A DNA stretch of 43,632 nt from Bryobacterales bacterium (GTDB lineage: Bacteria > Acidobacteriota > Terriglobia > Bryobacterales > Bryobacteraceae), in contig CANIIC010000014.1 of assembly GCA_947467395.1 (NCBI GenBank), positions 1 through 43,632 of the forward strand, read 5' to 3'. Every line of letters begins with the position of its first letter. Position 1 is the stretch's first letter. The position numbers and the translations under genes were made by a program. Below, in pieces: positions 9,473 to 18,631 of this stretch. The notes under the pieces were generated by a model. It did not search any database, was not told the DNA's origin, and saw only the letters and a program-made list of their open reading frames with translations.

Positions 9473-10264
9473 ATGATCCGAGCTTTGTATAGCGCTGGCA
9501 GCGGCCTGAACGCCCAGCAGATGAGCATCGATAACATCGCGAACAATCTTGCGAATGCGAACACGGCTGGCTTTAAGTCGCGCCGCACGCAGTTTCAGGA
9601 TCTGCTCTATCAGAGCTTCCTGCAGCCGGGGGCGGCGGCAGGCACGCAGACGACGGTTCCGAGCGGGCTGCAGCTTGGGTTGGGCGCGCGGCCATCGGCG
9701 AACAGCATTGTGTTCACGCAGGGCAATTTTCAGCAGACTGGGAATCAGCTGGATGTGGTGATCGAGGGCAAAGGATTCTTCCAGATTCGGCGTGCGGCCG
9801 GGGATACGGCGTACACGCGGGCGGGGAATTTCCAGATGGATCGTGACGGCAACTTGGTGACGGCGGCTGGCGATCCACTGGAACCGCAGATCACGCTTCC
9901 GCAGCAGGCGCAGACGATCACGATCGCCGCCGATGGCACGGTGAGTTACACGCAGGCGGGGCAAACGGCGGCTCAGGTGGCGGGGCAGATCCAGCTGGCG
10001 AATTTCACAAATCCGGGCGGGTTGAACAGTATCGGTGGGGGCCTGTTCCTGCCTACGGATGCGAGTGGTGCTCCGACGGCAGGGAATCCAGGTGGGCAGG
10101 AAGGGCTAGGGACGTTGCAGCAGGGATATGTCGAGGCGTCGAACGTCAGCGTCGTTGAAGAGTTCATCAACATGATCACTAGCCAGCGGGCCTACGAGGC
10201 GAACACCAAGGTGGTGAAGGCGGCGGACGAGATGTATTCCCAGGTCAATAATCTGACGCGATGA
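9473..10264 (+). CDS. flgG: Flagellar basal-body rod protein FlgG
   Basis: MIRALYSAGSGLNAQQMSIDNIANNLANANTAGFKSRRTQFQDLLYQ; VVEEFINMITSQRAYEANTKVVKAADEM. Confidence 0.97.
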   Translation: MIRALYSAGSGLNAQQMSIDNIANNLANANTAGFKSRRTQFQDLLYQSFLQPGAAAGTQTTVPSGLQLGLGARPSANSIVFTQGNFQQTGNQLDVVIEGKGFFQIRRAAGDTAYTRAGNFQMDRDGNLVTAAGDPLEPQITLPQQAQTITIAADGTVSYTQAGQTAAQVAGQIQLANFTNPGGLNSIGGGLFLPTDASGAPTAGNPGGQEGLGTLQQGYVEASNVSVVEEFINMITSQRAYEANTKVVKAADEMYSQVNNLTR

Positions 10265-10962
10265 GACTACTGCTTGGAGTGTGGTTCGCGGCGGTCGCGG
10301 TGGGGTGTACGCCGATCGAGGCTGATCGGGTGTATGGCAAAGATCTTGCGGCTGCGCATGCGCGTTTCGCGACGCTGCCGGCGGAGCTCGACTTCGGTGC
10401 GGCTCCGGTGGCTGGTGCTCGCCGAACGATTCGGACGCTGGAACTGGAGAGGATCGCCCGGGAACATCACTTGTCGATCGAGCCAGGAACGGAATTGTGT
10501 TTTGAGCGTACGACGATGCTGCTCGAAGGGGATTCGTTGCGCGAGACGCTGGCGGTAGCGCTCGGTCGGCCCGGGGAGATTGAAGTGTTGGACTACAGCC
10601 GGACGCCACTGCCGATGGGTCGGCTGGAGTTTCGTGCGGGCTCGTTGTCGCCGACCGGGTTGTGGAGTGGGCGGCTGCTGTATGGAGAGAACCGGAGTGT
10701 CCCGATCTGGGTGCGCGTGCGGATCACCGATGCGGAGAGCGGGAAGTTGATTGCCGCACCGGCTTCGTCGGCGGGGCCTGCGATCAACCGGGGCCAGACC
10801 GTTCGTGTGGAGGTGACCAGCGGTGGTGTGTTGCTGGCATTCGATGCGGCGGCGGAAAGTTCGGGCCACATCGGCGAGGCGGTGACGGTGCGCAATCCGG
10901 CGAACGGGCAGCGCTTCCGGGCGATCGTGGAGGCCAAGGGAAAGGCAGGTATCCGTAAATGA
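10261..10962 (+). CDS. flgA: Flagellar basal-body P-ring formation chaperone FlgA-like
   Basis: Signal peptide; C-terminal INRGQTVRVEVTSGGVLLAFDAAAESSGHIGEAVTVRNPANGQRFRAIVEAKGKA; between flgG and flgH. Confidence 0.88.
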   Translation: MRLLLGVWFAAVAVGCTPIEADRVYGKDLAAAHARFATLPAELDFGAAPVAGARRTIRTLELERIAREHHLSIEPGTELCFERTTMLLEGDSLRETLAVALGRPGEIEVLDYSRTPLPMGRLEFRAGSLSPTGLWSGRLLYGENRSVPIWVRVRITDAESGKLIAAPASSAGPAINRGQTVRVEVTSGGVLLAFDAAAESSGHIGEAVTVRNPANGQRFRAIVEAKGKAGIRK

Positions 10963-11552
10963 ACCGACTGTTATGGCTGGTTCCGCTGATGGCGTTGGCG
11001 CAATCGCCGGGGTCGCTGTTTACCGACTTCGGTCCGTTGTCGAACGCGGCTCGCGATGTGCGGGCGGGGGCGGCGGGGGACATTGTGACGATCGTGGTCT
11101 CCGACCAAGTGTCGGCGACGGCGACGGGCGGGACGAACAGTTCGCGCGCGTCGAATGGGAAGGCGAGTGTTTCTTCGCTGGCGGGGACGTTGGCGGCTGG
11201 GAATCCGCTCGCGAGTCTGCTCGATTTTTCAAATGAACGGAAGATCGTCGGGGCGGGGGATACCAGTCGTACGATGGCGTTCACGACGACGGTTTCTGCT
11301 CGAGTCATCGCGACCACTTTGAACGGGATGTTGGTGGTCGAGGCCACCAAGGAGACGGTCGTGAATTCGGAGCGTCAGCAGATTGTGCTGCGAGGGTTGA
11401 TCCGGCCGTATGACGTGACTCCGGCGAACACAATTCGCAGTGATCAGATCGCGGATCTGGCGCTGGTGGTGAATGGGAAGGGCGTCGTGGATGACGCCAT
11501 CAAACGTCCGAACGCGCTGTATCGCGTCCTGCTGAGTCTTCTGCCCTTCTAG
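10959..11552 (+). CDS. flgH: Flagellar L-ring protein FlgH
   Basis: GSLFTDFGPLSNAARDVRAGAAGDIVTIVVSDQVSATA...LRGLIRPYDVTPANTIRSDQIADLALVVNGKGVV. Confidence 0.93.
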   Translation: MNRLLWLVPLMALAQSPGSLFTDFGPLSNAARDVRAGAAGDIVTIVVSDQVSATATGGTNSSRASNGKASVSSLAGTLAAGNPLASLLDFSNERKIVGAGDTSRTMAFTTTVSARVIATTLNGMLVVEATKETVVNSERQQIVLRGLIRPYDVTPANTIRSDQIADLALVVNGKGVVDDAIKRPNALYRVLLSLLPF

Positions 11553-11560
11553 GAAACTAC

Positions 11561-12661
11561 ATGCCCAAACTTATGCGCTTGCTACTCGCCCTCTGTTTGC
11601 TGGTTCCGGCCGATGCGGCGACACGCATCAAGGAGCTAGCGTCGCTGGAAGGCGTTCGCGACAACCAACTGATGGGTTACGGTGTTGTCGTCGGGCTGAA
11701 CGGCACGGGCGACAAGCGCCAGACCGTATTTTCGGCGCAGGCGCTGACGAACATCCTCAAGCGGATGGGTGTCAGCGTGAATCCGACGGCGATCCAGGTG
11801 CGCAACATGGCGGCGGTGATGGTGACCGCGACGCTGCCGCCGTTTGCTCAGCCCGGCACGCGAATCGACATCACGGCTGCGGCGATCGGCGATGCCAACA
11901 ATCTTCAGGGAGGCCTGCTGTTGCTCACGTCGCTGCAGGGGCCGGATGGTCAGGTGTATGCGGCGGCTCAGGGGCCGTTGCTGACAGGCGGCTTTGTCGC
12001 GGGGGGCGGGGGGAATGCGCAGACGTTGAATCATCCGACGGTGGGCCGGATTCCGAGTGGGGCGATCATTGAGCGCAGTCCGCCGACGGTCGCGCCTTCG
12101 GAGACTTTGCGGTTGCAGCTTCGGCAGGCGGATTTCAGTACGGCGGCGAGGATTGCGGAAGTGCTCAATGCGCACTTCCCCGGCTCGGCCACGTCGCCTA
12201 CGGCGCGGGCGGAGAGTTCGGGGTCGGTCGCGGTCCAGCTTCCGGCGGCGTTCCTGACGCGACCGGTGGAATTCGTCGCGGAGATCGAGAATCTGACCGT
12301 GGAGGCGGATCGGGCGCAGAAGGTGGTGATCAATGAGCGAACGGGGACGATCGTGCTGGGCAAGGAAGTCCGCATCTCTCCGGTCGCGATCTTGCATGGG
12401 GCGCTGAGCGTGGAGGTCCGGACGACGTTCGATGTGTCGCAGCCCAATGCGCTGGCTGCGGGCGATACGACGGTGGTTCCGAAGGTCAACGTAGATGCGA
12501 AGGAGGCTCGGGCGCAGAATGTGGTGCTGAATCAGGGCGCTACGGTGGAGGATCTGGTGCGGGCGCTGCAGGCGATCGGCTCGACTTCGCGCGACATCAT
12601 TGCCGTGCTCCAGAACATGCGCGCGGCTGGGGCGCTGAGCGCCGAACTTGAGGTGATCTGA
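11561..12661 (+). CDS. flgI: Flagellar P-ring protein FlgI
   Basis: RIKELASLEGVRDNQLMGYGVVVGLNGTGDKRQTVFSAQALTNILKRMGV. Confidence 0.97.
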   Translation: MPKLMRLLLALCLLVPADAATRIKELASLEGVRDNQLMGYGVVVGLNGTGDKRQTVFSAQALTNILKRMGVSVNPTAIQVRNMAAVMVTATLPPFAQPGTRIDITAAAIGDANNLQGGLLLLTSLQGPDGQVYAAAQGPLLTGGFVAGGGGNAQTLNHPTVGRIPSGAIIERSPPTVAPSETLRLQLRQADFSTAARIAEVLNAHFPGSATSPTARAESSGSVAVQLPAAFLTRPVEFVAEIENLTVEADRAQKVVINERTGTIVLGKEVRISPVAILHGALSVEVRTTFDVSQPNALAAGDTTVVPKVNVDAKEARAQNVVLNQGATVEDLVRALQAIGSTSRDIIAVLQNMRAAGALSAELEVI

Positions 12662-12945
12662 TGGAGGTCGGGCTCAGTTCCGCGGCGGCGATGCTGCCGA
12701 CGGGCGATCCGGTCGGGAAACCGAAGAATCCGGCCGAGGCGGCGCAGCAGTTCGAGGCGTTGCTGCTGACGCAGATGCTGCGGGCGGCGCATGCTTCGGA
12801 ATTTCAGGAGGACCCGACGGCCGACAACATGTGGGATATGGCGGCGCAGCAGTTCGCGCAGGTGTTATCGAAGAACGGAGGGCTGGGGCTGGCCCGCATG
12901 ATCCAGACGGGCCTCGAAAAACCTCATTTGGAGCGCAAACCCTAG
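12661..12945 (+). CDS. flgJ: Flagellar rod-assembly protein FlgJ-like, rod-binding domain only
   Basis: EAAQQFEALLLTQMLRAAHASEFQEDPTADNMWDMAAQQFAQVLSKNGGLGLARMI; 94 aa, no muramidase domain. Confidence 0.88.
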   Translation: MEVGLSSAAAMLPTGDPVGKPKNPAEAAQQFEALLLTQMLRAAHASEFQEDPTADNMWDMAAQQFAQVLSKNGGLGLARMIQTGLEKPHLERKP

Positions 12946-12957
12946 CTAGGCTACACT
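12928..12957 (+). promoter_or_regulatory. Candidate sigma70-type promoter for the TPR-protein gene
   Basis: TTGGAG (12928-12933) - 18 nt - TACACT (12952-12957). Confidence 0.4.
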
Positions 12958-12995
12958 TTATAGACGGGCCGAGCTGCCCGTCGCTGGAGTTTTCC

Positions 12996-13709
12996 ATGTC
13001 CTCTTCTCACCTGACCCGTAAAGACCTTAAAAACGACGTGATCGATCATGAAGTGCAAGTCGGCGTCCAGTACGTGACTTCGCACAAAGGCCTGCTGACG
13101 AAGGCGGCCATCGGGGTCGGCGTGCTGCTGGTTGGCGCTGCTGGGTACATGTACTACAGCAACAGTCAGGGCGAAGTTCGCGAGAAGGCACTGCTGGAAG
13201 CTCGGCGTGTGATGGTGGCGACGGTCGGTACGGCGGCGAAGGCTCCGAACCTTAGCTTCCCGACGCAGGAAGAAAAGGACAAGGCCACCGAGGCGGCCTA
13301 CACCAAGGTCGCCAATCAGTATCCGGGCAGTGTGGAAGCCGCGATCTCGCAGCTGTACCTAGCTGCGGCGAAGGCCGACCGGGGTGACTTGGATGCGGCG
13401 ACTGCGGATTACCGTCAGGTGATCGATAAGGCTCCGGCGCCGTTCGTTTCGACCGCCAAGCTGGCTCTGAGCCAGATCTTGTGGGGTCAGGGCAAGATGG
13501 ACGAATCCAAGAAGATGTTGGACGAAGTCGTCGCCAACCCGACGGAGTTCGTTTCCGCGGAACAGGCCAAGCTGACTTTGGCGCGGCTGCAACTGCGCAG
13601 CAACCCTGCGGAAGCTCGCAAGATCCTGGACTCGCTGGCGAAGGAACGCTCCGCCATCAGCACGGTCGCGGTGGAACTGATGGGTCAGCTTCCGCCCGTC
13701 AGCAACTAA
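12996..13709 (+). CDS. Membrane-anchored tetratricopeptide (YfgM-like) protein
   Basis: MSSSHLTRKDLKNDVIDHEVQVGVQYVTSHKGLLTKAAIGVGVLLVGAAGYMYY, one TM then TPR-like helices. Confidence 0.8.
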   Translation: MSSSHLTRKDLKNDVIDHEVQVGVQYVTSHKGLLTKAAIGVGVLLVGAAGYMYYSNSQGEVREKALLEARRVMVATVGTAAKAPNLSFPTQEEKDKATEAAYTKVANQYPGSVEAAISQLYLAAAKADRGDLDAATADYRQVIDKAPAPFVSTAKLALSQILWGQGKMDESKKMLDEVVANPTEFVSAEQAKLTLARLQLRSNPAEARKILDSLAKERSAISTVAVELMGQLPPVSN

Positions 13710-13721
13710 TCGGCGAACCCC

Positions 13722-14858
13722 TTGGCAGCAGGCTCCGAAACTCAGCACACTCCGCTGGCGCACCTGCGTTTTGCAGTGGAGCGTGCCCGGGGTCGCCGTT
13801 ATCCTGAGTTCTCTCATCCCTACCGCAACGACTTCCAGCGGGATCGCGACCGCATTGTGCATGCGCGCGCGTTTCGACGGCTGGAAGACAAGACGCAGGT
13901 TTTCTCGTCCTATTATTCCGATCACTTCCGCAATCGGCTGACGCACACGATTGAAGTTTCACAGGTCGCCCGGACGGTCGCGGCCGCGTTAGGGCTGAAC
14001 GGCGACTTCACGGAAGCACTCGCGTTGGCGCACGATATCGGTCATCCGCCTTACGCCCATTCCGGGGAAATTGAGCTGGATCGGATGATGCGGCGGTTCG
14101 GGGAACGCTTTGAGCACAACACACACGCGCTGCGGATTGTCGAGAGTTTCGAGACGCCGTATGCGCGATTCCCTGGGTTGAACCTGACGTTCGAGGTTCG
14201 CGAAGGCATCGTGAAACATTCGCGTGATCTGGTGCCGGGCACCGATCCTGCGTTGGACGAGTATCTGCCGACGCTGCGGCCACCGCTGGAGGCGCAGCTG
14301 ATCGATCTGTGTGACGAGATCGCCTACAACGCCGCTGATTTTGATGATGCGTACTCCGCGGGGATGATTCGCGTGGAGGATGCGCAGGCTTCGATCGCCA
14401 AGTTCGCGGAACTGTGGGACGACGCCGAGTCGATGTTTCCGGGCGCCAGTGACCGGGTTCGCATGCATGAGATTGTGCGAGCGCTGATCGAAGTGATGGT
14501 GACGGGTTTAATGGACGGTACGATTGCGGCGGCTGCGGGACTCGCCGATGTGGATGCCGTGCGGTCCGCGCCCAACCGCATCGCAGTGTTCACTCCGGAG
14601 GCTGCGCAGTGCAGTCGCGAGATGAAGGCGTTCCTACGGTCGCACGTTTACCTGTCGGCGGAGGTTCGCAACGCGACGGAGTTTGCGGTCCGACGCATGG
14701 AGGCGCTGTTCGACTTCTTTATGGATCGGCCGGATGTGTTGCCGGAGGCGTATCGCGAGCAGTCGGCCGGCGAGCCGCTGCATCGTCAGGTGTGCGACTA
14801 CATCGCGGGCATGACGGACGGGTTCTTCCGGAAGACTTGCGATCAGTTGGGGCTATAG
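13722..14858 (+). CDS. dgt: dGTP triphosphohydrolase-like HD-domain protein (TTG start)
   Basis: [46 protein letters not shown]...ALAHDIGHPPYAHSGE; HD motif. Confidence 0.92.
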   Translation: MAAGSETQHTPLAHLRFAVERARGRRYPEFSHPYRNDFQRDRDRIVHARAFRRLEDKTQVFSSYYSDHFRNRLTHTIEVSQVARTVAAALGLNGDFTEALALAHDIGHPPYAHSGEIELDRMMRRFGERFEHNTHALRIVESFETPYARFPGLNLTFEVREGIVKHSRDLVPGTDPALDEYLPTLRPPLEAQLIDLCDEIAYNAADFDDAYSAGMIRVEDAQASIAKFAELWDDAESMFPGASDRVRMHEIVRALIEVMVTGLMDGTIAAAAGLADVDAVRSAPNRIAVFTPEAAQCSREMKAFLRSHVYLSAEVRNATEFAVRRMEALFDFFMDRPDVLPEAYREQSAGEPLHRQVCDYIAGMTDGFFRKTCDQLGL

Positions 14859-15554
14859 TTACTCCGCGATCAACTTGATTTCGCCTACGCCGCCTTTTAC
14901 GTCCACGCGAACCGTGACCGGAGAGTTCAGTTCACGCGGGTTGACCCAGCGGCCGTTGCGTTCTTCGAGGCCGCTGGTATCGATGCTGCCGATGCCGCCT
15001 GCGGCGGTTGCCGAGATGCCGACGTTCTTGGGCAAGTAGATGGTCGCCGAACCAACGCCGCCGTTCACGCGCACGTCGTAGCTCTGCTTCGGATTGCCGC
15101 GCAGGTCGAGCTTAAGTTCGCCGGCTCCCATGTTGACCTCGACGTTGCGCAGGGGTAGGCCGCCCAGGTTCATTTGTACTTCACCCGCGCCGAGCTTGGC
15201 CACGACCTCCGTGAGCTTGCTTTCGTTGAGGCGTACATCCCAGCGGTATTCGGTCTCGCCGAAGCCTCCGGGGCCCTCGGGTTGCGAGATTTCCAGGTCC
15301 GAGCGAGCGCCGGTGGAGTGGTAGTTCACGCGCGGCTTCCAGGCGGAGATGTTGTAGGTGAAGTCCGCCTCGGCCAGGTACTTCGACCCGCTGTCGATGT
15401 GGAGTTCGCCTGCGCCCATCTTCAGGTCGAGCCGGAGGATTTCGGAGCCGTCGAGGTCGAAGTGAACAGATTCGTGTTGCGTGGGGCCGATCGGGGCTTG
15501 ATGGCAACTGGAGAGCAGGAGAAGGGCCGCCAGGGTTCCGCCGAGGTAGTTCAT
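14859..15554 (-). CDS. Lipoprotein with toast-rack/DUF4097-like beta repeats
   Basis: MNYLGGTLAALLLLSSCHQ lipobox; repeated LKMGAGELHIDSGS, AKLGAGEVQMNLGG, VNMGAGELKLDLRG, VNGGVGSATIYLPK. Confidence 0.8.
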   Translation of the reverse strand: MNYLGGTLAALLLLSSCHQAPIGPTQHESVHFDLDGSEILRLDLKMGAGELHIDSGSKYLAEADFTYNISAWKPRVNYHSTGARSDLEISQPEGPGGFGETEYRWDVRLNESKLTEVVAKLGAGEVQMNLGGLPLRNVEVNMGAGELKLDLRGNPKQSYDVRVNGGVGSATIYLPKNVGISATAAGGIGSIDTSGLEERNGRWVNPRELNSPVTVRVDVKGGVGEIKLIAE

Positions 15555-15607
15555 GGCTGAGGATACGACGGCGGGCGGGGAAACGTTCCTGAAATCTTGC
15601 GGTCCGG

Positions 15608-15629
15608 GGGAGCGGCATGGGCCGCTCCC
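15608..15629. other. Perfect 9-bp inverted repeat in the divergent intergenic region upstream of gatB
   Basis: GGGAGCGGC-ATGG-GCCGCTCCC. Confidence 0.8.
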
Positions 15630-15773
15630 GATCGGGTACCGTTGTCAGGGTCGGAGGTCTCTTGACCTTCCATTGTGTTGATCGGGCAATCTGACCCAAT
15701 TCGTCATGGCGTAAGGTGATGTTGTCTAAGGCTTTAGGCCAGTACTGGGTGCTCTGGGAGGAGCCCGGTTATA

Positions 15774-17261
15774 ATGGACTCCATGTCGAGTCTCGCGCCC
15801 GAAGCCGCCGTGATTGCACGTTATGAGCCGGTGATCGGTCTGGAAGTTCACTGCCAGCTGGCCACGCGCACCAAGATTTTCTGCGGGTGTGCCACCGGGT
15901 TCGGAGCCGCGCCCAATACGAACGTTTGTCCGGTGTGCCTGGGCTTGCCGGGTGCGCTGCCGGTGCTGAATCGGCAGGCGGTGGAGTTCGCGATTCAAGC
16001 CAGCCTCGCGCTGAATTGCAAGATCAACAACACGTCGGTCTTCGCGCGCAAGAACTACTTTTATCCGGACTTGCCGAAGGGCTACCAGATCTCGCAATAC
16101 GACAAGCCGCTTTCGGAGCATGGCTGGGTCGATATCGAAGTGGACGGCCCGGATGGCAAGTATCAGAAGCGCATCGGCATCACGCGCATCCACATGGAAG
16201 ATGACGCCGGCAAGAGCATCCATGACGGCTTCAAGGATTCCGAACGCTATACCTACGTGGATCTGAATCGCACGGGGACGCCGCTGATCGAAATCGTGAG
16301 CGAGCCAGATATTCGCAGTGCGGATGAAGCGCATGCGTATCTGACGGTGATGAAGCAGGTGTTGCAGTACGTCGCGGTTTCGACGTGCGACATGGAAAAG
16401 GGCCACCTACGCTGCGATGCCAACGTGAGCGTGCGGCTGAAGGGTGCGGAAAAGTTCGGCACCAAGGCGGAAGTGAAGAACCTGAATTCGTTCCGCTTCC
16501 TGAAGCTGGCGGTGGATCAGGAGATCGAACGCCAGGTGGGGATCGTGGATGGCGGCGGACGCATTGTGCAGGAAACGCGTCTCTTCAATCCTGCGACCGG
16601 CGAGACCGTCACGATGCGCAGCAAGGAAAACGCGCACGACTACCGCTATTTCCCGGAGCCCGATCTGGTGCCTCTGCAGATCAGCGATGCGTGGATCGCG
16701 CGGGTGCGAGAGACGATGCCGGAGTTGCCGGGGTCGCGTCGCAACCGGTTCGTGAATGAGTATGGGCTGCGCGAGTATGATGCTCAGGTACTCACCGCCG
16801 AGCGGCCGACTGCGGAGTTCTTCGAAGAAGTGGTGAAGACCAGCGGCGATGCTCGTGCGGCGGCGAACTGGGTGATGGGCGATCTGGCTGCGTTGTTGAA
16901 GGAAGCCGAAAAAGAGATCACCGAATCGCCTGTGAGTGCGGCGAATCTGGGCCGGTTGCTGAAGTTGATCGGCGAAGGCAAGATCAGCGGCAAGATCGCG
17001 AAGGAACTGCTGCCGAAGATGGCGACGTCGGGCGAGTCACCGGATGTGCTGGTGGAGCGCGAGGGGCTTTCGCAGATCAGCGATGAGAGCGCGCTCATCA
17101 AGATCATCGACGACGTGATCGCGGCGAATCCGAAGCAGTTGGAGCAGTACCGGTCGGGCAAGACGACGGTGATGGGCTTCTTCGTCGGTCAGATCATGAA
17201 GGCGTCGCGCGGACAGGCCGATCCGGCAGTCGTGAACAAGCTGCTGCAAGAAAAGCTCTAA
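15774..17261 (+). CDS. gatB: Aspartyl/glutamyl-tRNA amidotransferase subunit B (start at 15774 or 15783)
   Basis: [23 protein letters not shown]...[19 protein letters not shown]...[18 protein letters not shown]. Confidence 0.98.
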   Translation: MDSMSSLAPEAAVIARYEPVIGLEVHCQLATRTKIFCGCATGFGAAPNTNVCPVCLGLPGALPVLNRQAVEFAIQASLALNCKINNTSVFARKNYFYPDLPKGYQISQYDKPLSEHGWVDIEVDGPDGKYQKRIGITRIHMEDDAGKSIHDGFKDSERYTYVDLNRTGTPLIEIVSEPDIRSADEAHAYLTVMKQVLQYVAVSTCDMEKGHLRCDANVSVRLKGAEKFGTKAEVKNLNSFRFLKLAVDQEIERQVGIVDGGGRIVQETRLFNPATGETVTMRSKENAHDYRYFPEPDLVPLQISDAWIARVRETMPELPGSRRNRFVNEYGLREYDAQVLTAERPTAEFFEEVVKTSGDARAAANWVMGDLAALLKEAEKEITESPVSAANLGRLLKLIGEGKISGKIAKELLPKMATSGESPDVLVEREGLSQISDESALIKIIDDVIAANPKQLEQYRSGKTTVMGFFVGQIMKASRGQADPAVVNKLLQEKL

Positions 17262-17704
17262 CAGCCGAATTGGCGCAAGTGGTGGTCGGCGTGACGCCAC
17301 GCCCAAACGTTCCATTCGTGCGCGGTGAGAGGGCCGAAGATGGGATGACGGCGTCCGGCCTGTGCCTGGAAGTCGCGGATGAGGCGCTCAAGCTCCGCTC
17401 GATCGCGATCCCATTCGAAGGGTTTGGTGCCGCCAATTTCCTGATCTGCGCTGGGCACGGTCTTGATGCCGTGCGGCCATTGCATCGGCAAGTGAATCGC
17501 GACCCAACGCACGATAGTACGGCTGATCGGATTGTCCACGCGCGTGCCTTCGCGCAGACCCCAAGCCATGCGCATGGCGTCGCTCAAGTGACATACGGCT
17601 CCATGCGGTGACATCTTGCCCCACTGGCGTATCGAGTTAGGTTGCAGCTTCACGATTCGATCGAGCAGTGCCGCGCGGGCGGCGGCATCGGCTAAGGTGC
17701 TCAT
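17258..17704 (-). CDS. DUF1569/DinB-like protein
   Basis: [49 protein letters not shown]...[28 protein letters not shown]; start set at the internal ATG of a longer ORF. Confidence 0.8.
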   Translation of the reverse strand: MSTLADAAARAALLDRIVKLQPNSIRQWGKMSPHGAVCHLSDAMRMAWGLREGTRVDNPISRTIVRWVAIHLPMQWPHGIKTVPSADQEIGGTKPFEWDRDRAELERLIRDFQAQAGRRHPIFGPLTAHEWNVWAWRHADHHLRQFGC

Positions 17705-17719
17705 GCGTAGAATGGTAGC

Positions 17720-18631
17720 GTGAGATCCAAACTGTTGGTGATGATCGCGATCTGCGCGGCGCTCAGTGCGCAAACGTCTCTGACCGATCAGGTGCGCGTG
17801 CTGGCCTCGCGCGGAGACTTCGCCGGTGCGGATCAGTTGGCCACGACCTACCGCGCGCGTTTGGGGATGGACGCCGAATATGCGCTGGCGGTTTCGTGGG
17901 AAGGCCGCAACGCACTGGCGCTGAAGCAATACGATCGGGCGGAGACGTACGCGGACAGGGCTCGGGATGTTTCGCTGGAGTTGTTGAAGAAGCGCAGCTT
18001 GGACGCGGACTCGAAATTGCCGCTGGCGTTGGGTGCGTCGATCGAAGTGCATGCGCAGGTGATGGCGGCTCGAGGAGAAGTGTCGAGCGCGGTGGGGTTC
18101 CTGCAAGGCGAGCGGCGCAAGTATGCGGGCACGTCGATTGTGGAACGCATCTCGAAGAACATCAACCTCCTGAGTTTGGAAGGCAAGCCCGCGCCGTCGC
18201 TGGATGCGGCGGAGTGGATCGGCACGAAGCCGCCGGGGCTCGCGAGTTATCGCGGCAAGCCGGTGCTGGTGTTCTTCTGGGCGCACTGGTGCAGCGATTG
18301 CAAGGCGCAGATGCCGATTCTGGCGAAGCTGCAAACACGCTACGCGAATCGGGTTCAGTTGCTCGCGCCGACGCGTTACTACGGGTACGTGGAAGGCGGC
18401 GTGGATGCGGGGAAGGCCGCGGAGAAGACGTATATTCAGCAGGTGCGCGATCGTTATTATCCGACGATGGCGAGTACGCCGATTCCTTTGAGCAACACGA
18501 TTTTCGAAACGTACGGATGCAGTTCGACGCCGACGCTGGCGTTGATCGATAAGCAGGGCATCGTGCGTTGGTATCACCCGGGGAACGCCACAGAGGCGGA
18601 ACTCGTACAGAAGATTGAGGCGCTGTTATGA
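17720..18631 (+). CDS. Secreted thioredoxin-fold (TlpA-like) protein (GTG start)
   Basis: Signal peptide MRSKLLVMIAICAALSAQ; GKPVLVFFWAHWCSDCKAQMPILAKL with a WCxxC motif. Confidence 0.87.
   Translation: MRSKLLVMIAICAALSAQTSLTDQVRVLASRGDFAGADQLATTYRARLGMDAEYALAVSWEGRNALALKQYDRAETYADRARDVSLELLKKRSLDADSKLPLALGASIEVHAQVMAARGEVSSAVGFLQGERRKYAGTSIVERISKNINLLSLEGKPAPSLDAAEWIGTKPPGLASYRGKPVLVFFWAHWCSDCKAQMPILAKLQTRYANRVQLLAPTRYYGYVEGGVDAGKAAEKTYIQQVRDRYYPTMASTPIPLSNTIFETYGCSSTPTLALIDKQGIVRWYHPGNATEAELVQKIEALL

Noticed and set aside
17712-17723. Tiny upstream ORF ATG-GTA-GCG-TGA overlapping the TlpA-like GTG start
   Set aside because: Three codons long and likely coincidental; it would also lie at or upstream of the predicted leaderless TSS.
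17705-18577. N-terminal extension of the 439-aa minus ORF beyond the DUF1569 domain
   Set aside because: Arg-rich antisense of the TlpA-like gene; the domain starts naturally at the ATG at 17704.
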